Both the position numbers and the translations under genes were made by a program. Below, piece after piece: positions 47,155-56,254 of a DNA stretch of 64,000 bases; within the stretch, counting starts at the first letter, position 1, and each line of letters begins with the position of its first letter. The notes beneath the pieces are model-generated. The model was not told the DNA's origin. It ran no database searches and saw only the letters and a list, made by a program, of their open reading frames with translations. Source of the stretch: Streptomyces abikoensis (lineage in GTDB: Bacteria > Actinomycetota > Actinomycetes > Streptomycetales > Streptomycetaceae). The DNA lies in NCBI RefSeq assembly GCF_014648775.1, contig NZ_BMRT01000010.1, positions 124,001 through 188,000 of the forward strand, written 5' to 3'.

Positions 47155-47943
47155 TCAGCTCGTGCGGCCCTTGGCGTCGAAGCGCTTCATGCGGTCGAGC
47201 ACGGCGTCGGCGGTGGGCTCGCGCATGTCGTCGACGATCCGGCCGTCGGCGAGGAAGACGACGCGGTGGGCATAGGAGGCGGCCACCGGGTCGTGGGTGA
47301 CCATCACCACGGTCTGCCCGAGCTGGCGGACCGACTCCCGCAGGAAGCCCAGGACTTCGGCGCCGGAGCGGGAGTCGAGGTTGCCGGTGGGCTCGTCGGC
47401 GAACATGATCTCGGGCCGGCCCGCCAGGGCGCGGGCCACGGCGACGCGCTGCTGCTGACCGCCGGAGAGCTGGTTCGGCCGGTGCTTGAGCCGCCCCGAC
47501 AGACCCACGGTCTCCACCACCATGTCCAGCCACTGCCGGTCGGGCTTGCGGCCGGCGATGTCCATGGGGAGCGTGATGTTCTCCAGGGCCGTCAGCGTCG
47601 GCAGGAGATTGAACGCCTGGAAGATGAAGCCGATCTTGTCGCGGCGCAGCCGCGTCAGGTTCTTGTCGTTCAGCCCGGTCAGCTCGACGTCGCCGATGCG
47701 GGCCGAGCCGCCGGAGACGGTGTCGAGCCCGGCCATGCAGTGCATGAGCGTGGACTTGCCGGAGCCCGACGGGCCCATGATCGCGGTGAACTCGGCCCGG
47801 TGGAAATCCACGGAGACGGCGTCGAGCGCGACCACCTGGGTCTCGCCCTCGCCGTAGACCTTGGAAAGGTCCGTGGCGCGGGCGGCCACAGCGGTGCTGC
47901 TGCCGCGGACGGCGGTCGGGACGCCAAAGGAGCCGGTGGTCAC
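47155..47943 (-). CDS. ABC transporter ATP-binding protein (MacB/LolD type)
   Basis: A 262-residue ATPase. The GTG start (MTTGSFGVPTAVRG) has GGAGG upstream. Walker A is GPSGSGKST, the Q-loop is FIFQAFNLLPTLTALENI, the signature is LSGGQQQRVAVARALAGRPEIMFADEPTGNLD, and the switch His is in VTHD. It belongs to the class that pairs with FtsX permeases and drives mechanotransmission or export rather than import. It is followed directly by its permease gene. An extended in-frame start 14 codons upstream lacks a ribosome-binding site. Confidence 0.95.
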   Translation of the reverse strand: MTTGSFGVPTAVRGSSTAVAARATDLSKVYGEGETQVVALDAVSVDFHRAEFTAIMGPSGSGKSTLMHCMAGLDTVSGGSARIGDVELTGLNDKNLTRLRRDKIGFIFQAFNLLPTLTALENITLPMDIAGRKPDRQWLDMVVETVGLSGRLKHRPNQLSGGQQQRVAVARALAGRPEIMFADEPTGNLDSRSGAEVLGFLRESVRQLGQTVVMVTHDPVAASYAHRVVFLADGRIVDDMREPTADAVLDRMKRFDAKGRTS

Positions 47944-48105
47944 GGCGTTCCTCCTACTGATGACGGGTGCGCGAACGTTCCCCATCCTTGTCGCGACCGT
48001 CGTCGAGCGGATCAGCCGTAACTCCCTTTTCCCAGCATCTTTGGACGGTCCGGCGGGGCCTCCCGGTCATCCTTTGGTAGGTCCCCGCCCAACCCGCCCC
48101 GTCGG

Positions 48106-48723
48106 CTACGCGCTGAGCACGCTCGCGGCGGCGTCGTCGAGCATCGCCATCGCCCACTTCTGGAGGTCCAGCTCGGAACGTTCGGCGGCCCGCGCCCACA
48201 GCAGCCGCTGGTCGCGGAGGATGTGCACCTGGATCGGTGCGACCCGGCCGGCCGACGGCGTCTCCGGCTCGCCCTGGCGGGCGGCCTTGACCCGGCTCCG
48301 CAGGAAGTTCCGGGACCAGTTGAGCTTCTCCGCCCGGTCGAGCCAGTAGTCCTGCTCGTGCTCCGGAAGGCTCGCCAGTTCGGCGTGGTGCTGGAAGCTC
48401 AGCGCCGCCCGCCGCCGGCCGGGCGCGTAACGCCGGGCCACCCAGGCGTAGTTGCGGAGCGTCTGGTAGTCGAGCAGGGTCTCCTCGATGGCGTGGCGGT
48501 AGCGGTCCGGGTAGGCGGTCCGGCCGTAGATCAGCCAGTCCCCCAGCCACCACGTCGACGAGTCGGCGGCGACGTATATCCGCTTCCCTATGCCCTGCCA
48601 TTCGTCCAGCGAAATGCCGGACGGCAGGCAGAGCGCGGTCCGCCGCGCGGCCGCCCCGTCAATGGGAATTCGGGCTTCCGCTTTTTCCGCGTCGGCCCGC
48701 GCACCGTGATTCGTTTCCCCCAT
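48106..48723 (-). CDS. LmbU family transcriptional regulator, copy 1
   Basis: A 205-residue protein similar to LmbU, the lincomycin-cluster activator. Diagnostic blocks are RRTALCLPSGISLDEWQGIGKRI, TWWLGDWLIYGRTAYPDRYRHAIEETLLDYQTLRNYAWVARRY, AALSFQHHAELASLPEHEQDYWL and WSRNFLRSRVKAAR, with a C-terminal DLQKWAMAMLDDAA helix. The ATG at 48723 is used; a TTG two codons earlier is possible. It precedes the LuxR response regulator and SARP genes. A second LmbU paralogue is encoded at 52292, so the pair brackets the regulatory block. Confidence 0.85.
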   Translation of the reverse strand: MGETNHGARADAEKAEARIPIDGAAARRTALCLPSGISLDEWQGIGKRIYVAADSSTWWLGDWLIYGRTAYPDRYRHAIEETLLDYQTLRNYAWVARRYAPGRRRAALSFQHHAELASLPEHEQDYWLDRAEKLNWSRNFLRSRVKAARQGEPETPSAGRVAPIQVHILRDQRLLWARAAERSELDLQKWAMAMLDDAAASVLSA

Positions 48724-48814
48724 GTCCAATGCCCCCGTAGCACAGGTCGGTTGACGATACGTCGGCGATCGTATCCGTCCGGCGCTATACCTCGTCTATA
48801 CCCTCCCTTGACTT

Positions 48815-49528
48815 TTACCCGAGGTCGTCGAGTTTCCCCGCGTCGTGCACCAGGAGGGCCACCTGGACCCTGTTGTTCAGCCCGAGCTTCGCGAGGATAT
48901 TGGAGACGTGGGTCTTGACCGTGGGCACACCGAGATGGAGCGCCCGGCCTATCTCGGCGTTCGACTTGCCCTGGCCGATGCCCACGGCGACGGCCTGCTC
49001 CCGGGGGTTGAGCAGCGCGAGCCGGCTGTCGGCGGCGCTGCGCCGCCGCCCGTGGTCCGGGGTGGTGACGACGCGGTCGATCAGCAGCTGGAGCACGGCC
49101 GGGGAGAGCACCGGCCGGCCGCCGGCCACCTGCCGGATCGCCGCCACGATCTCCGCCGGCGGGGTGTCCTTGAGCACGAAGCCCGCCGCTCCCGCGCGCA
49201 GCGCGCGCACCACGTACTCGTCGGCGTCGAAGGTGGTGAGGACGAGCACCTCCGGCCCGCCGCTCCGGGCGCGCAGCGCCTCCGTCGCGGCGATGCCGTC
49301 CATGACGGGCATGCGCACGTCCATCAGGACGACGTGCGGCTCGTGCCGCCGGACCATGGCGAGGGCCTCGGCCCCGTCGCCGGTCTCGGCGACGACGCGG
49401 ATGTCCGGCGCCCCGCCGAGCAGCATCGACAGCCCGACGCGGACCAGCGGGTCGTCGTCGACGATCAGGACGTCGATCACGGCCGGCCGGGCCGACTCGG
49501 CTGCGGGGGCGGGAGGGTTGAGGGCCAC
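48815..49528 (-). CDS. NarL/LuxR family response regulator
   Basis: A 237-residue protein. The receiver has the acidic pocket VDDD (23-26), the phospho-acceptor Asp70 in LMDVRMPVMDG, Thr in VLTTFD and Lys in FVLKDTPPAE. The LuxR domain is ALLNPREQAVAVGIGQGKSNAEIGRALHLGVPTVKTHVSNILAKLGL. The GTG start is preceded by GGAG; longer in-frame starts add only Pro/Ala-rich sequence. No histidine kinase lies beside it. It is probably part of the cluster control set. Confidence 0.9.
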   Translation of the reverse strand: MALNPPAPAAESARPAVIDVLIVDDDPLVRVGLSMLLGGAPDIRVVAETGDGAEALAMVRRHEPHVVLMDVRMPVMDGIAATEALRARSGGPEVLVLTTFDADEYVVRALRAGAAGFVLKDTPPAEIVAAIRQVAGGRPVLSPAVLQLLIDRVVTTPDHGRRRSAADSRLALLNPREQAVAVGIGQGKSNAEIGRALHLGVPTVKTHVSNILAKLGLNNRVQVALLVHDAGKLDDLG

Positions 49529-49719
49529 GGGTGACTCCGGGGTGACGAGCCGGGCGCTTGCTGGAGAAGGCGCGGCGGGGCGGGGCGGGCATGCCGTACC
49601 CAAGTCGGCACCGCCCGATACCTTGGTCGTTCCGGGCAGCCGAGCGGCACGACTTCGGTCGACGCGGAGAATACCGATGGCCGATCCGCCCGGAACGCCC
49701 GCCCGCATAACGTGGAGGC

Positions 49720-49953
49720 ATGGCGAAGGTCGTTCAGCTCGTCGGTCTGTTCCTGGTCGTCGCGGGCATCAGCGGTACGGTCGATGCGCTGGCCACACAG
49801 CCGTTCATGAGCCCCGTGCTCAATTTCCTCAACCATGTGATCCCGCATATCGACGCGCTCAAGGGCTACGAGGTCATCTCCAACCTCTCCATGGCCATAC
49901 TGGGCGTGATCGTCGTGACCGTCGTGGGCAACCGCGCGGGGCAGCGGGACTGA
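49720..49953 (+). CDS. Small membrane protein, function unknown
   Basis: A 77-residue protein with two hydrophobic segments (VVQLVGLFLVVAGISGTVDALA at 4-25 and ISNLSMAILGVIVVTVVG at 53-70) separated by FLNHVIPHIDALKGYE. It is divergent from the response regulator. Its last 88 bases are antisense to the 3' end of the SARP gene, so the two converge and overlap. Confidence 0.65.
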   Translation: MAKVVQLVGLFLVVAGISGTVDALATQPFMSPVLNFLNHVIPHIDALKGYEVISNLSMAILGVIVVTVVGNRAGQRD

Positions 49954-51908
49954 CGGACGAGCTTGGCGCGCTCGGCGGCCATCCGCCGCCCGTACGAGTG
50001 CACCAGGGGGTTCAGCCGGAAGCGGTTGCGCGCCACCTCCCGGACGAGGCTCGCGTCGACGAGCGCGTCCAGGGCGCGGCGGCAGCCCGCCGCGTCGAAG
50101 CCGCTCAGCGCCGCCACCACGGGCAGGGTGACCTCGCGCTCGCTCTGGGCGCCCAGCGCCCGGAACACATGGGCGGCGTCGGCGCGCAGCGCCGCGTACG
50201 ACCAGCCGAAGACGGTGCTCACGGAGGAGTCGCCGTCGCCGGAGATCTCCAGGGAGTGGGCCAGGTCCCCCTCGACGAGCGCGTCGAGGGCCTCGTCCGG
50301 GCCGGGGGCGACGCGGATCAGCGTGGCCGCGATGCGCAGGGCCAGCGGCAGCCCCCCACAGGCTGCCACGAGGCGGCGTACGGCCGCCTCGTGGCGCGCG
50401 ACGAAGGGCCGGCCGACCATCCGGGCGAACAGCCGGGTCGCCTCCTCCTCGGCGAGGCCGTCCAGGACGATCCGGCGGGCGCCGTCGCGGGCGATCAGCC
50501 CGGTCAGGCCGTTGCGGCTGGTGACGATCACCAGGCTGGCGGGGGTGCCGGGCAGCAGCGCCCGGACCTGCTCGACGGACTCCGCGTTGTCCAGGACGAT
50601 CAGCAGCCGGCGATCGGCGACCAGGCTCCGGTAGAGGGAGCGGGCGTCGAGCGGCTCCGGCGGCGTCGGCTGTCCCATGCCCGGGATCAGGTGGCGCAGC
50701 GGAGTACCGGCGGCCTGCCGGCCGCGTCGGCTGGAGAAGGCGTGCAGGTCGATGTGGAGCTGCCCGTGCGGGTACTTGTGCGCGAGCGAGTGGGCGAGCC
50801 GGGTGGCGAGGGCGGTCTTGCCCACACCGGGACCGCCGGTGATCAGCAGCAGGGCGGACTCCTCACTGCCCTGGGCCGCCGTCACCAGCTCGTTGAGCTG
50901 GGCCAGTTCGGCTTCGCGCCCGGTGAAGTCCGGGACGTCCCAGACCAGTCGCCCGGCGGCCGACGCCCGGGGGCCCGGCACACGGGGGAGCGGCTCGGCG
51001 GCCACGGACGGAACGACGGGGGCAGCGGGGTCCACGGGGTCCACCGGTTCCATCGGCTCCACGGAGGTCGCGGACGACGCGGGGGCCTCGGCCGATGCGG
51101 GTGCCCCGGACGACGCGGGTGTCGTGGGCCGGCGGCGCGAACGGGAGCTGCAGTCGCGCAGGACCTGTTCGTAGAGCCGCTGGAGGCGCTCGCCCGGTTC
51201 GATGCCCTGCTCCTCGACGAGCGTCGTACGCAGCGAGTGGTACTCCCGGACGGCGTCGGCGTGCCGGCCCAGCTCGGCGAAGCAGCGCATCAGCAGATAA
51301 CGCGGGCGCTCGCGCAGGGGGTGGCGGTGGACGAGGGTGGTCAGTTCCGCGATCGGGCCGGCGGGCTGCTTGAGTTCCAGCAGCAGTTCGGCGCAGTCCT
51401 CCATGGTGTGGAGGTGGGATTCCGCGAGCCGGACGCGCTCGGCCTCCACGAAGGGGCCCACCGCGCCGCCGTAGGGGGTGCCCTGCCAGAGTCTGAGGGC
51501 GGACCGCAGCTCCGCGACCGCCCCGTGGAGGCCGCCCGCCGCCCGGAGCCGGCGTGCGGCGGCGAGGTGGTCGGCGAAGCGCTGGGTGTCCACCCCGGAG
51601 GGCGCGACACGCAGCAGATATCCCATGCTGTCGGAAACGAGCACTTCCGAGCGCGCATGCCGGCAGCGGTCGGGTTCCAGGCAGTTCCTCAGCCGTGCAA
51701 TATAGGTGTAGACGCTGTTCACGGCGGTGGCCGGGGCATTTTCCCCCCATACCGCGCTCATCAATTCATCACGGCTCACCACGCGATTCGCCTGGGCCGC
51801 CAGAACCGCGAATATCGTCCGCTGGGTCGGTGAACCGAGCTCCACCCGGCTTGATTCCCGGGACGCCTGAACGGGCCCGAGCAGCATTGCGGTCAAAGAA
51901 GTGTGCAC
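49866..51908 (-). CDS. SARP family regulator with NB-ARC domain (AfsR-like)
   Basis: A 680-residue protein. N-terminal OmpR-like DNA-binding domain about 10-95 (SPTQRTIFAVLAAQANRVVSRDELMSAVWG, SVYTYIARLRNCLEP). Bacterial transcriptional activation domain about 100-250 (FADHLAAARRL, DAVREYHSLRTTLVEEQGIEPGERLQRLYEQVL). After a Pro/Ala/Ser linker comes an NB-ARC ATPase with P-loop GGPGVGKTALA and RRLLIVLDNAESVEQVRALLPG. It lacks the TPR repeats of full AfsR. The GTG start has GGGGG upstream. Such proteins activate antibiotic clusters, which fits the genes to the right. Confidence 0.93.
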   Translation of the reverse strand: MHTSLTAMLLGPVQASRESSRVELGSPTQRTIFAVLAAQANRVVSRDELMSAVWGENAPATAVNSVYTYIARLRNCLEPDRCRHARSEVLVSDSMGYLLRVAPSGVDTQRFADHLAAARRLRAAGGLHGAVAELRSALRLWQGTPYGGAVGPFVEAERVRLAESHLHTMEDCAELLLELKQPAGPIAELTTLVHRHPLRERPRYLLMRCFAELGRHADAVREYHSLRTTLVEEQGIEPGERLQRLYEQVLRDCSSRSRRRPTTPASSGAPASAEAPASSATSVEPMEPVDPVDPAAPVVPSVAAEPLPRVPGPRASAAGRLVWDVPDFTGREAELAQLNELVTAAQGSEESALLLITGGPGVGKTALATRLAHSLAHKYPHGQLHIDLHAFSSRRGRQAAGTPLRHLIPGMGQPTPPEPLDARSLYRSLVADRRLLIVLDNAESVEQVRALLPGTPASLVIVTSRNGLTGLIARDGARRIVLDGLAEEEATRLFARMVGRPFVARHEAAVRRLVAACGGLPLALRIAATLIRVAPGPDEALDALVEGDLAHSLEISGDGDSSVSTVFGWSYAALRADAAHVFRALGAQSEREVTLPVVAALSGFDAAGCRRALDALVDASLVREVARNRFRLNPLVHSYGRRMAAERAKLVRQSRCPARLPTTVTTITPSMAMERLEMTS

Positions 51909-52291
51909 GACTGAAACCCCCCGTTTCGTCACCCCTTCCGGTGGATCATAGCAACCCGGCGCGCCGGATTGTCTGAAAGAAATCTGGTCCAGACCGCACC
52001 GGCATGCGACGTCCACCCCTGGCCCGAAGGAGACGAACCACGCGCCCGAACAGTTCCCGGTCCGCAGCCGCCGGACAGCGGTCCCGTCCCGCCGGCGGGA
52101 CAGCGGCGGGCCGCCTCACACCGGGCCGGGAGAGGGCCGGGAGAGGGTCCGGACGGAGCCCGGACAGGGCCCGGAGGGGGCCGGACCGCCCGCCCCACCT
52201 GGCCACTTGGAGCTTGTCTAGGTTCTATCAAGCCACGTGTGGCAGTCTCCGTTGCCGATCGATTGCAGAGGCCACGTAAGGCGGCAAGGCA
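51909..52291. other. Divergent intergenic region between SARP and LmbU copy 2
   Basis: About 380 bases with no gene. It must carry both divergent promoters. A GC-rich stretch (52080-52190) has repeated GCCGGGAGAGGG/CCGGACAGGG units. SARP proteins bind direct heptamer repeats; I could not single out a convincing set. Confidence 0.4.
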
Positions 52292-52915
52292 GTGCTCGAC
52301 AGTGCTCAGCGGAATCCGGTGAACGCGACCGTGAACGGGGGGATGCCACGTTCCGGCACAGCTCAGGGCCAAGTGATGAGGAGAAGAACCGCGCTGCGAA
52401 TCCCCTCGGGTATATCCCTCGACGCCTGGCAGCACCTGGGCAGACAGATCCAGGAATTGTCGAACTCCTCCGCGTGGTGGCTCGGCGACTGGCTGATCTA
52501 CGGCCAGTCGGAATTCCCGAACCGCTACAAGCACGCGATCGCGCAGACCTCGCTCGACTATCAGACGCTGCGGAACTACGCCTGGGTCGCCCGGCGTTTC
52601 GACGTCGGTCAGCGCCATGCCGGGCTGAGCTTCCAGCACCACGCCGAGGTGGCCGGGCTGCCCGTCGACGAGCGGGACCGCTGGCTGCTCCGCGCCGCGG
52701 AGAACCGCTGGTCGCGCAATGAGCTGCGGCGGCAGGTACGGGCCGGCCGGGAGCTGCCGGGACGCACCCGCGCCGTTCCCCTGGAGATGACCCCGGACGA
52801 GGTCCAGCGCGAACGCTGGCAGGAAGCCGCGCGATACACGGGAAGCGATTTGCAGACCTGGATCACCGCCGTTCTCGACGACGCCGCCAAATCCGCGCCC
52901 GCATTGCAGAGTTGA
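52292..52915 (+). CDS. LmbU family transcriptional regulator, copy 2
   Basis: A 207-residue paralogue of the protein at 48106. It keeps RRRTALRIPSGISLDAWQHLGRQI, SAWWLGDWLIYGQSEFPNRYKHAIAQTSLDYQTLRNYAWVARRF, AGLSFQHHAEVAGLP and RWSRNELRRQVRAGRELPG, ending DLQTWITAVLDDAAKSA. The start is a GTG with AAGG just before it. It is divergent from the SARP gene. LmbU proteins bind DNA through a central helix-turn-helix; the TLDYQTLRNYAWVARR region is the likely candidate. Confidence 0.85.
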   Translation: MLDSAQRNPVNATVNGGMPRSGTAQGQVMRRRTALRIPSGISLDAWQHLGRQIQELSNSSAWWLGDWLIYGQSEFPNRYKHAIAQTSLDYQTLRNYAWVARRFDVGQRHAGLSFQHHAEVAGLPVDERDRWLLRAAENRWSRNELRRQVRAGRELPGRTRAVPLEMTPDEVQRERWQEAARYTGSDLQTWITAVLDDAAKSAPALQS

Positions 52916-52987
52916 CCTCACGGCAAACCCAAGGCATTTCGTTCCCGCGCGTCGCGCGGCGGACCGCGCCCTGTGCACGATGACGGC

Positions 52988-53521
52988 ATGACTGGAGTGA
53001 AGCCGCCGCCATCGGCGCTCTCGATCCACACCGCCGATGCCGCGATCCGCCCGCCGCGCCACCGGGTGGAGCGCCGCGCGATCTGGTGGTGGACGATCCG
53101 TGTGCTGCTGTCCATGGTCGTCGTGCTCGGCGCGCTGGGTACGACGTACTGGCTGTGGGAGGACGGCCGGACCTGGACCGGCCCCGTTCTCGTGGTCCTG
53201 GCCGTCCTCCACCTGGTCACCGGCGCGGTCATGCCCTCGTGGCGCTACCGGGTCCACCGCTGGGAGTGCACCGGCCTGGCCGTCTACGAGCTCAAGGGCT
53301 GGCTGGTGCGGGAGTGGCGCATCGTCCCGGTCTCCCGCATCCAGAGCGTCGACGTGGTGCGCGGCCCCGTGCAGCAGTTGTTCGGCCTGGCCACGCTGCG
53401 GGTGGTCACCGCATCGATGGAGGGCCACATAAAGATCGTCGGACTGGACGCCGAGGTAGTGGCGCGCACCGCCGCGGAGCTGACGGAGATCACCCAGGCC
53501 ACCCCGGGGGACGCGACGTGA
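52988..53521 (+). CDS. PH-domain membrane protein (YdbS-like)
   Basis: A 177-residue protein with two membrane helices (TIRVLLSMVVVLGALGTTYWL and PVLVVLAVLHLVTGAVM) followed by a bacterial PH-like domain of the YdbS type (YRVHRWECTGLAVYELKGWLVREWRIVPVSRIQSVDVVRGPVQQLFGLATLRVVTAS). The stop overlaps the GTG of the next gene (GTGA), forming the standard YdbS-YdbT pair. Function is unclear; in Bacillus the pair is linked to envelope stress and sublancin tolerance. Confidence 0.88.
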   Translation: MTGVKPPPSALSIHTADAAIRPPRHRVERRAIWWWTIRVLLSMVVVLGALGTTYWLWEDGRTWTGPVLVVLAVLHLVTGAVMPSWRYRVHRWECTGLAVYELKGWLVREWRIVPVSRIQSVDVVRGPVQQLFGLATLRVVTASMEGHIKIVGLDAEVVARTAAELTEITQATPGDAT

Positions 53522-55131
53522 CCCTCGCGCAATCCCCCGGCGACACCGCCCCCGCGCGGGAGCCGGCCGGCGACGAGGTGCCCTGGCAGCGCCTCCACGG
53601 GCGGCTGATCTGGGTCAACGCCGTCCGGCTGGTGCTCTCGACGCTGCCGACCCTCCTCTCGATGCTCTTCCTCGGCGGCGACCGCCGCATGGCGGACCTC
53701 TGGCCCGCCGTCGGGGCGACCACGGCCGGCGTGCTCGTCAGCGTCGCCGACGTCGTGCGCTGGATGCGCACGCGCTACCGGATCACCGAGGACCTGGTCG
53801 AGATCCGCACGGGCCGCGTCCTGCGCGTCTACCGGCAGATCCCCCGGGACCGCATCCGCGCGGTCGACTCCAAGGCACGGCTGCGCCACCGGCTCGCCGG
53901 GCTGCGCGTGGTCTTCGTCAGCGCCGGCCGCTCCCGGCCCTCGGTCCGGCTCGACGCGGTCACCAAGGACATGGCGATCGCGCTGCAACGCGAGCTGATG
54001 CCCGCCCAGTCGGAGGAGGACGCCGCACGGGAGACCGTCATCGCGCGCATCCACTGGACGTGGGTCTTCCACAACGTCATCAACGTCTGGGGAATGCTGG
54101 TCGGCGCCCTGCTGCTGTGGAGCGCGGACTCGCTGCTCCAGCTCGTCGGCCTCGACCTCATCGGGACGCTGGACCACGCCGTCGACCACCTCGCCACCAG
54201 CCGCGCGGGCCGCTGGGCGCTCTGGGCCGGCGTGCTGTTCGTCTTCGGCTTCGCAGCGCTGCTCAGCGGGTTCGTGGCCGGCAACTGGGGATTCCGGCTG
54301 GTCCGCACGGCCAACGACGAGGGCACCACGCTGCTGACCCGGCAGGGGCTGCTGTCCACCCGGGAGGTCCGCCGCGACGACCGGCGGCTGCGCGGCATGC
54401 ACCTCAGCGAGCCCCTGTTCTGGCGCTGGATGGGCCTCACCGAGACCGCCGTCATCTCCACCGGCCTCGCGACCTGGTCGCTCAGCAGCGAGGCGGCCAG
54501 CAACATCCTGCCGCGCGCCCCGATCCGCGAGGCCCGGCGGGTGGCCGCGCTGGTGCTGCCCGGACCGGAGCGCCCCCTGGAGGCCCCGCTGCGCCGCCAC
54601 CCGCGCGCCGCGCTGTACCGGCGGCTGCTGTGGGCGGCGCTGCTGACGGCGGCCCTCACGGGGCTGCTGTCCTGGCTGGCGGCGACGGACGCGGTGCCCG
54701 GCTGGGCCCCGGCGGTGCCCCTGTGGGCGTCCCCCCTGACCCTCCTCGGGGCGTTGATCGCCTTCCGTTCGCTGGGGCACACCGCCACCGGCGGCTACCT
54801 CGTCCTGCGGCGCGGCCTGTCGCGCCGGCAGACGGCGGCGCTGCGGTGCGACGCCGTCCTCGGGCTGAAGGTCCGGCAGACGCTCCTCCAGCGCGCGCTG
54901 GGGCTGGTGAGCATCGGGACGCCGACGGCCGCCGGCGAGCGCTTCTACCACGCGCCCGACCTCGGCACCGAACAGTTCCTGACCTTCGCCCGGGAAATCG
55001 TCCCGGAGTTCCTGACCGAATTCCTCGAACCGGTGCCGCGGAGCGATCCGAAGTCCGTTGCGGCGAAACCCCTTACGACGGAAAGGAAAACGCCCGCGCG
55101 GCTCCCCGGCCGCGACCCGGGTCGGCAATGA
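53518..55131 (+). CDS. PH-domain membrane protein (YdbT-like)
   Basis: A 537-residue protein with three repeated modules, each a pair of membrane helices followed by a bPH2-like domain: RYRITEDLVEIRTGRVLRVYRQIPRDRIRAVD, NDEGTTLLTRQGLLSTREVRRDDRRLRGMHLSEPLFWRWMGL and GGYLVLRRGLSRRQTAALRCDAVLGLKVRQTLLQR. It is co-translated with the YdbS-like gene. This is probably a chromosomal housekeeping-type pair lying between the regulatory block and the sugar genes, so it may not belong to the biosynthetic cluster. Confidence 0.9.
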   Translation: MTLAQSPGDTAPAREPAGDEVPWQRLHGRLIWVNAVRLVLSTLPTLLSMLFLGGDRRMADLWPAVGATTAGVLVSVADVVRWMRTRYRITEDLVEIRTGRVLRVYRQIPRDRIRAVDSKARLRHRLAGLRVVFVSAGRSRPSVRLDAVTKDMAIALQRELMPAQSEEDAARETVIARIHWTWVFHNVINVWGMLVGALLLWSADSLLQLVGLDLIGTLDHAVDHLATSRAGRWALWAGVLFVFGFAALLSGFVAGNWGFRLVRTANDEGTTLLTRQGLLSTREVRRDDRRLRGMHLSEPLFWRWMGLTETAVISTGLATWSLSSEAASNILPRAPIREARRVAALVLPGPERPLEAPLRRHPRAALYRRLLWAALLTAALTGLLSWLAATDAVPGWAPAVPLWASPLTLLGALIAFRSLGHTATGGYLVLRRGLSRRQTAALRCDAVLGLKVRQTLLQRALGLVSIGTPTAAGERFYHAPDLGTEQFLTFAREIVPEFLTEFLEPVPRSDPKSVAAKPLTTERKTPARLPGRDPGRQ

Positions 55132-55199
55132 TCGGGGACAGCGCTCTTCACCCGGACCCCTTCTGACACGCGTCGCGGGACCTCTTGGAGTACACGAAA

Positions 55200-56207
55200 A
55201 TGTGGGAGACCCAACTAGCCGACGGTTTTTCCGTGGGTGCGCTCGGCCTGGGCTGCAGTTCGATGTCCTACGGCTACGAAACCGGCCGGCGGGACGACGA
55301 CGAGTCCGTCCACGTCATCCACCGGGCACTGGACCTCGGCGTCAACCTCTTCGACACGGCCGATGTGTACGGGCCCTTCACCAACGAGGAGTTGATCGGC
55401 CGGGCCCTGGAACACCGCCGTTCCGAGGCGAACATCGCGACCAAGTGCGGGATGATCGCGCGCCCCGACGGCCGGTTCGTCCGCGACGGGCGCCCCGAGC
55501 ACCTGCGGAGGGCCTGCGAGGCGTCGCTGCGACGGCTGCGGACCGACACGATCGACCTCTACCAGCTGCACCGCGTGGACCCCGCCGTGCCGCTCGTCGA
55601 GACGTGGGGCTGCCTCGGCGAACTGGTGACCGAGGGGAAGGTCCGGGCCCTGGGCATCTCGCACGCCACCTGCGAGGAACTCGCCGAGATCCACGCCGTG
55701 TTCCCCATCACCACCGTGCAGTACGAGCTGTCGGTGTGGGCGCCCCAGCACAAGCGGGAGATCCTGCCGTGGTGCCGTGCCAACGGCGTCGGGTTCCTCG
55801 CCTTCGCCCCCATCGGCCGCGGCTTCCTCTCGGGCCGCGTCTCGCACGAGCAGCTCCACACCGGCGACTCCCGCGTCCGCGACCCGCGCTTCGACGAGAG
55901 CGCCATGCGGGCCAACGAGTCCATCCTCGAAGGGCTGCGCGAGGTCGGCGCCCGCCACGGCGGGGCGACGCCCTCCCAGGTGGCCATCGCCTGGGCGCTG
56001 GCGCAGGGACCGGGCGTCGTCCCCATCCCCGGCACCCGGCACCTGCGCTGGCTGGAGGAGAACGTCGCGGCGGCCTCGCTGCGGCTCACGGAGGAGGACC
56101 TGCGCCGGCTCGACACCCTGCCGCCCGCAGTCGGTGAGATGCGCTGGGACAGCGTCCGGCCGGACGGCGCGGACCGCACCGCCGCGCGCGCCCCGCACGC
56201 CTCCTGA
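55200..56207 (+). CDS. Aldo/keto reductase
   Basis: A 335-residue NADPH-dependent TIM-barrel oxidoreductase. Catalytic residues appear in order: Asp in NLFDTADVYG, Tyr four residues on, Lys in IATKCGM and His in LYQLHRVDP. The cofactor end is VVPIPGTRHLRWLEEN. GGAG lies nine bases before the ATG. Similar enzymes reduce keto groups of deoxysugars or of aglycones in polyketide glycoside clusters (for example the MtmW type). It is the first of several codirectional genes leading into the glycosyltransferase array. The substrate cannot be told from sequence alone. Confidence 0.9.
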   Translation: MWETQLADGFSVGALGLGCSSMSYGYETGRRDDDESVHVIHRALDLGVNLFDTADVYGPFTNEELIGRALEHRRSEANIATKCGMIARPDGRFVRDGRPEHLRRACEASLRRLRTDTIDLYQLHRVDPAVPLVETWGCLGELVTEGKVRALGISHATCEELAEIHAVFPITTVQYELSVWAPQHKREILPWCRANGVGFLAFAPIGRGFLSGRVSHEQLHTGDSRVRDPRFDESAMRANESILEGLREVGARHGGATPSQVAIAWALAQGPGVVPIPGTRHLRWLEENVAAASLRLTEEDLRRLDTLPPAVGEMRWDSVRPDGADRTAARAPHAS

Positions 56208-56254
56208 CCGCCGGATCCGACCCGGCCCGCCACAGAAACGATTGGACGTCCACC

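Noticed and set aside
44599..47943. Assigning the FtsX/ATPase exporter to the biosynthetic cluster
   Set aside because: It adjoins tRNA-Ser and the tadA region and resembles general actinobacterial MacB-type systems; nothing ties it to the sugar genes beyond proximity.
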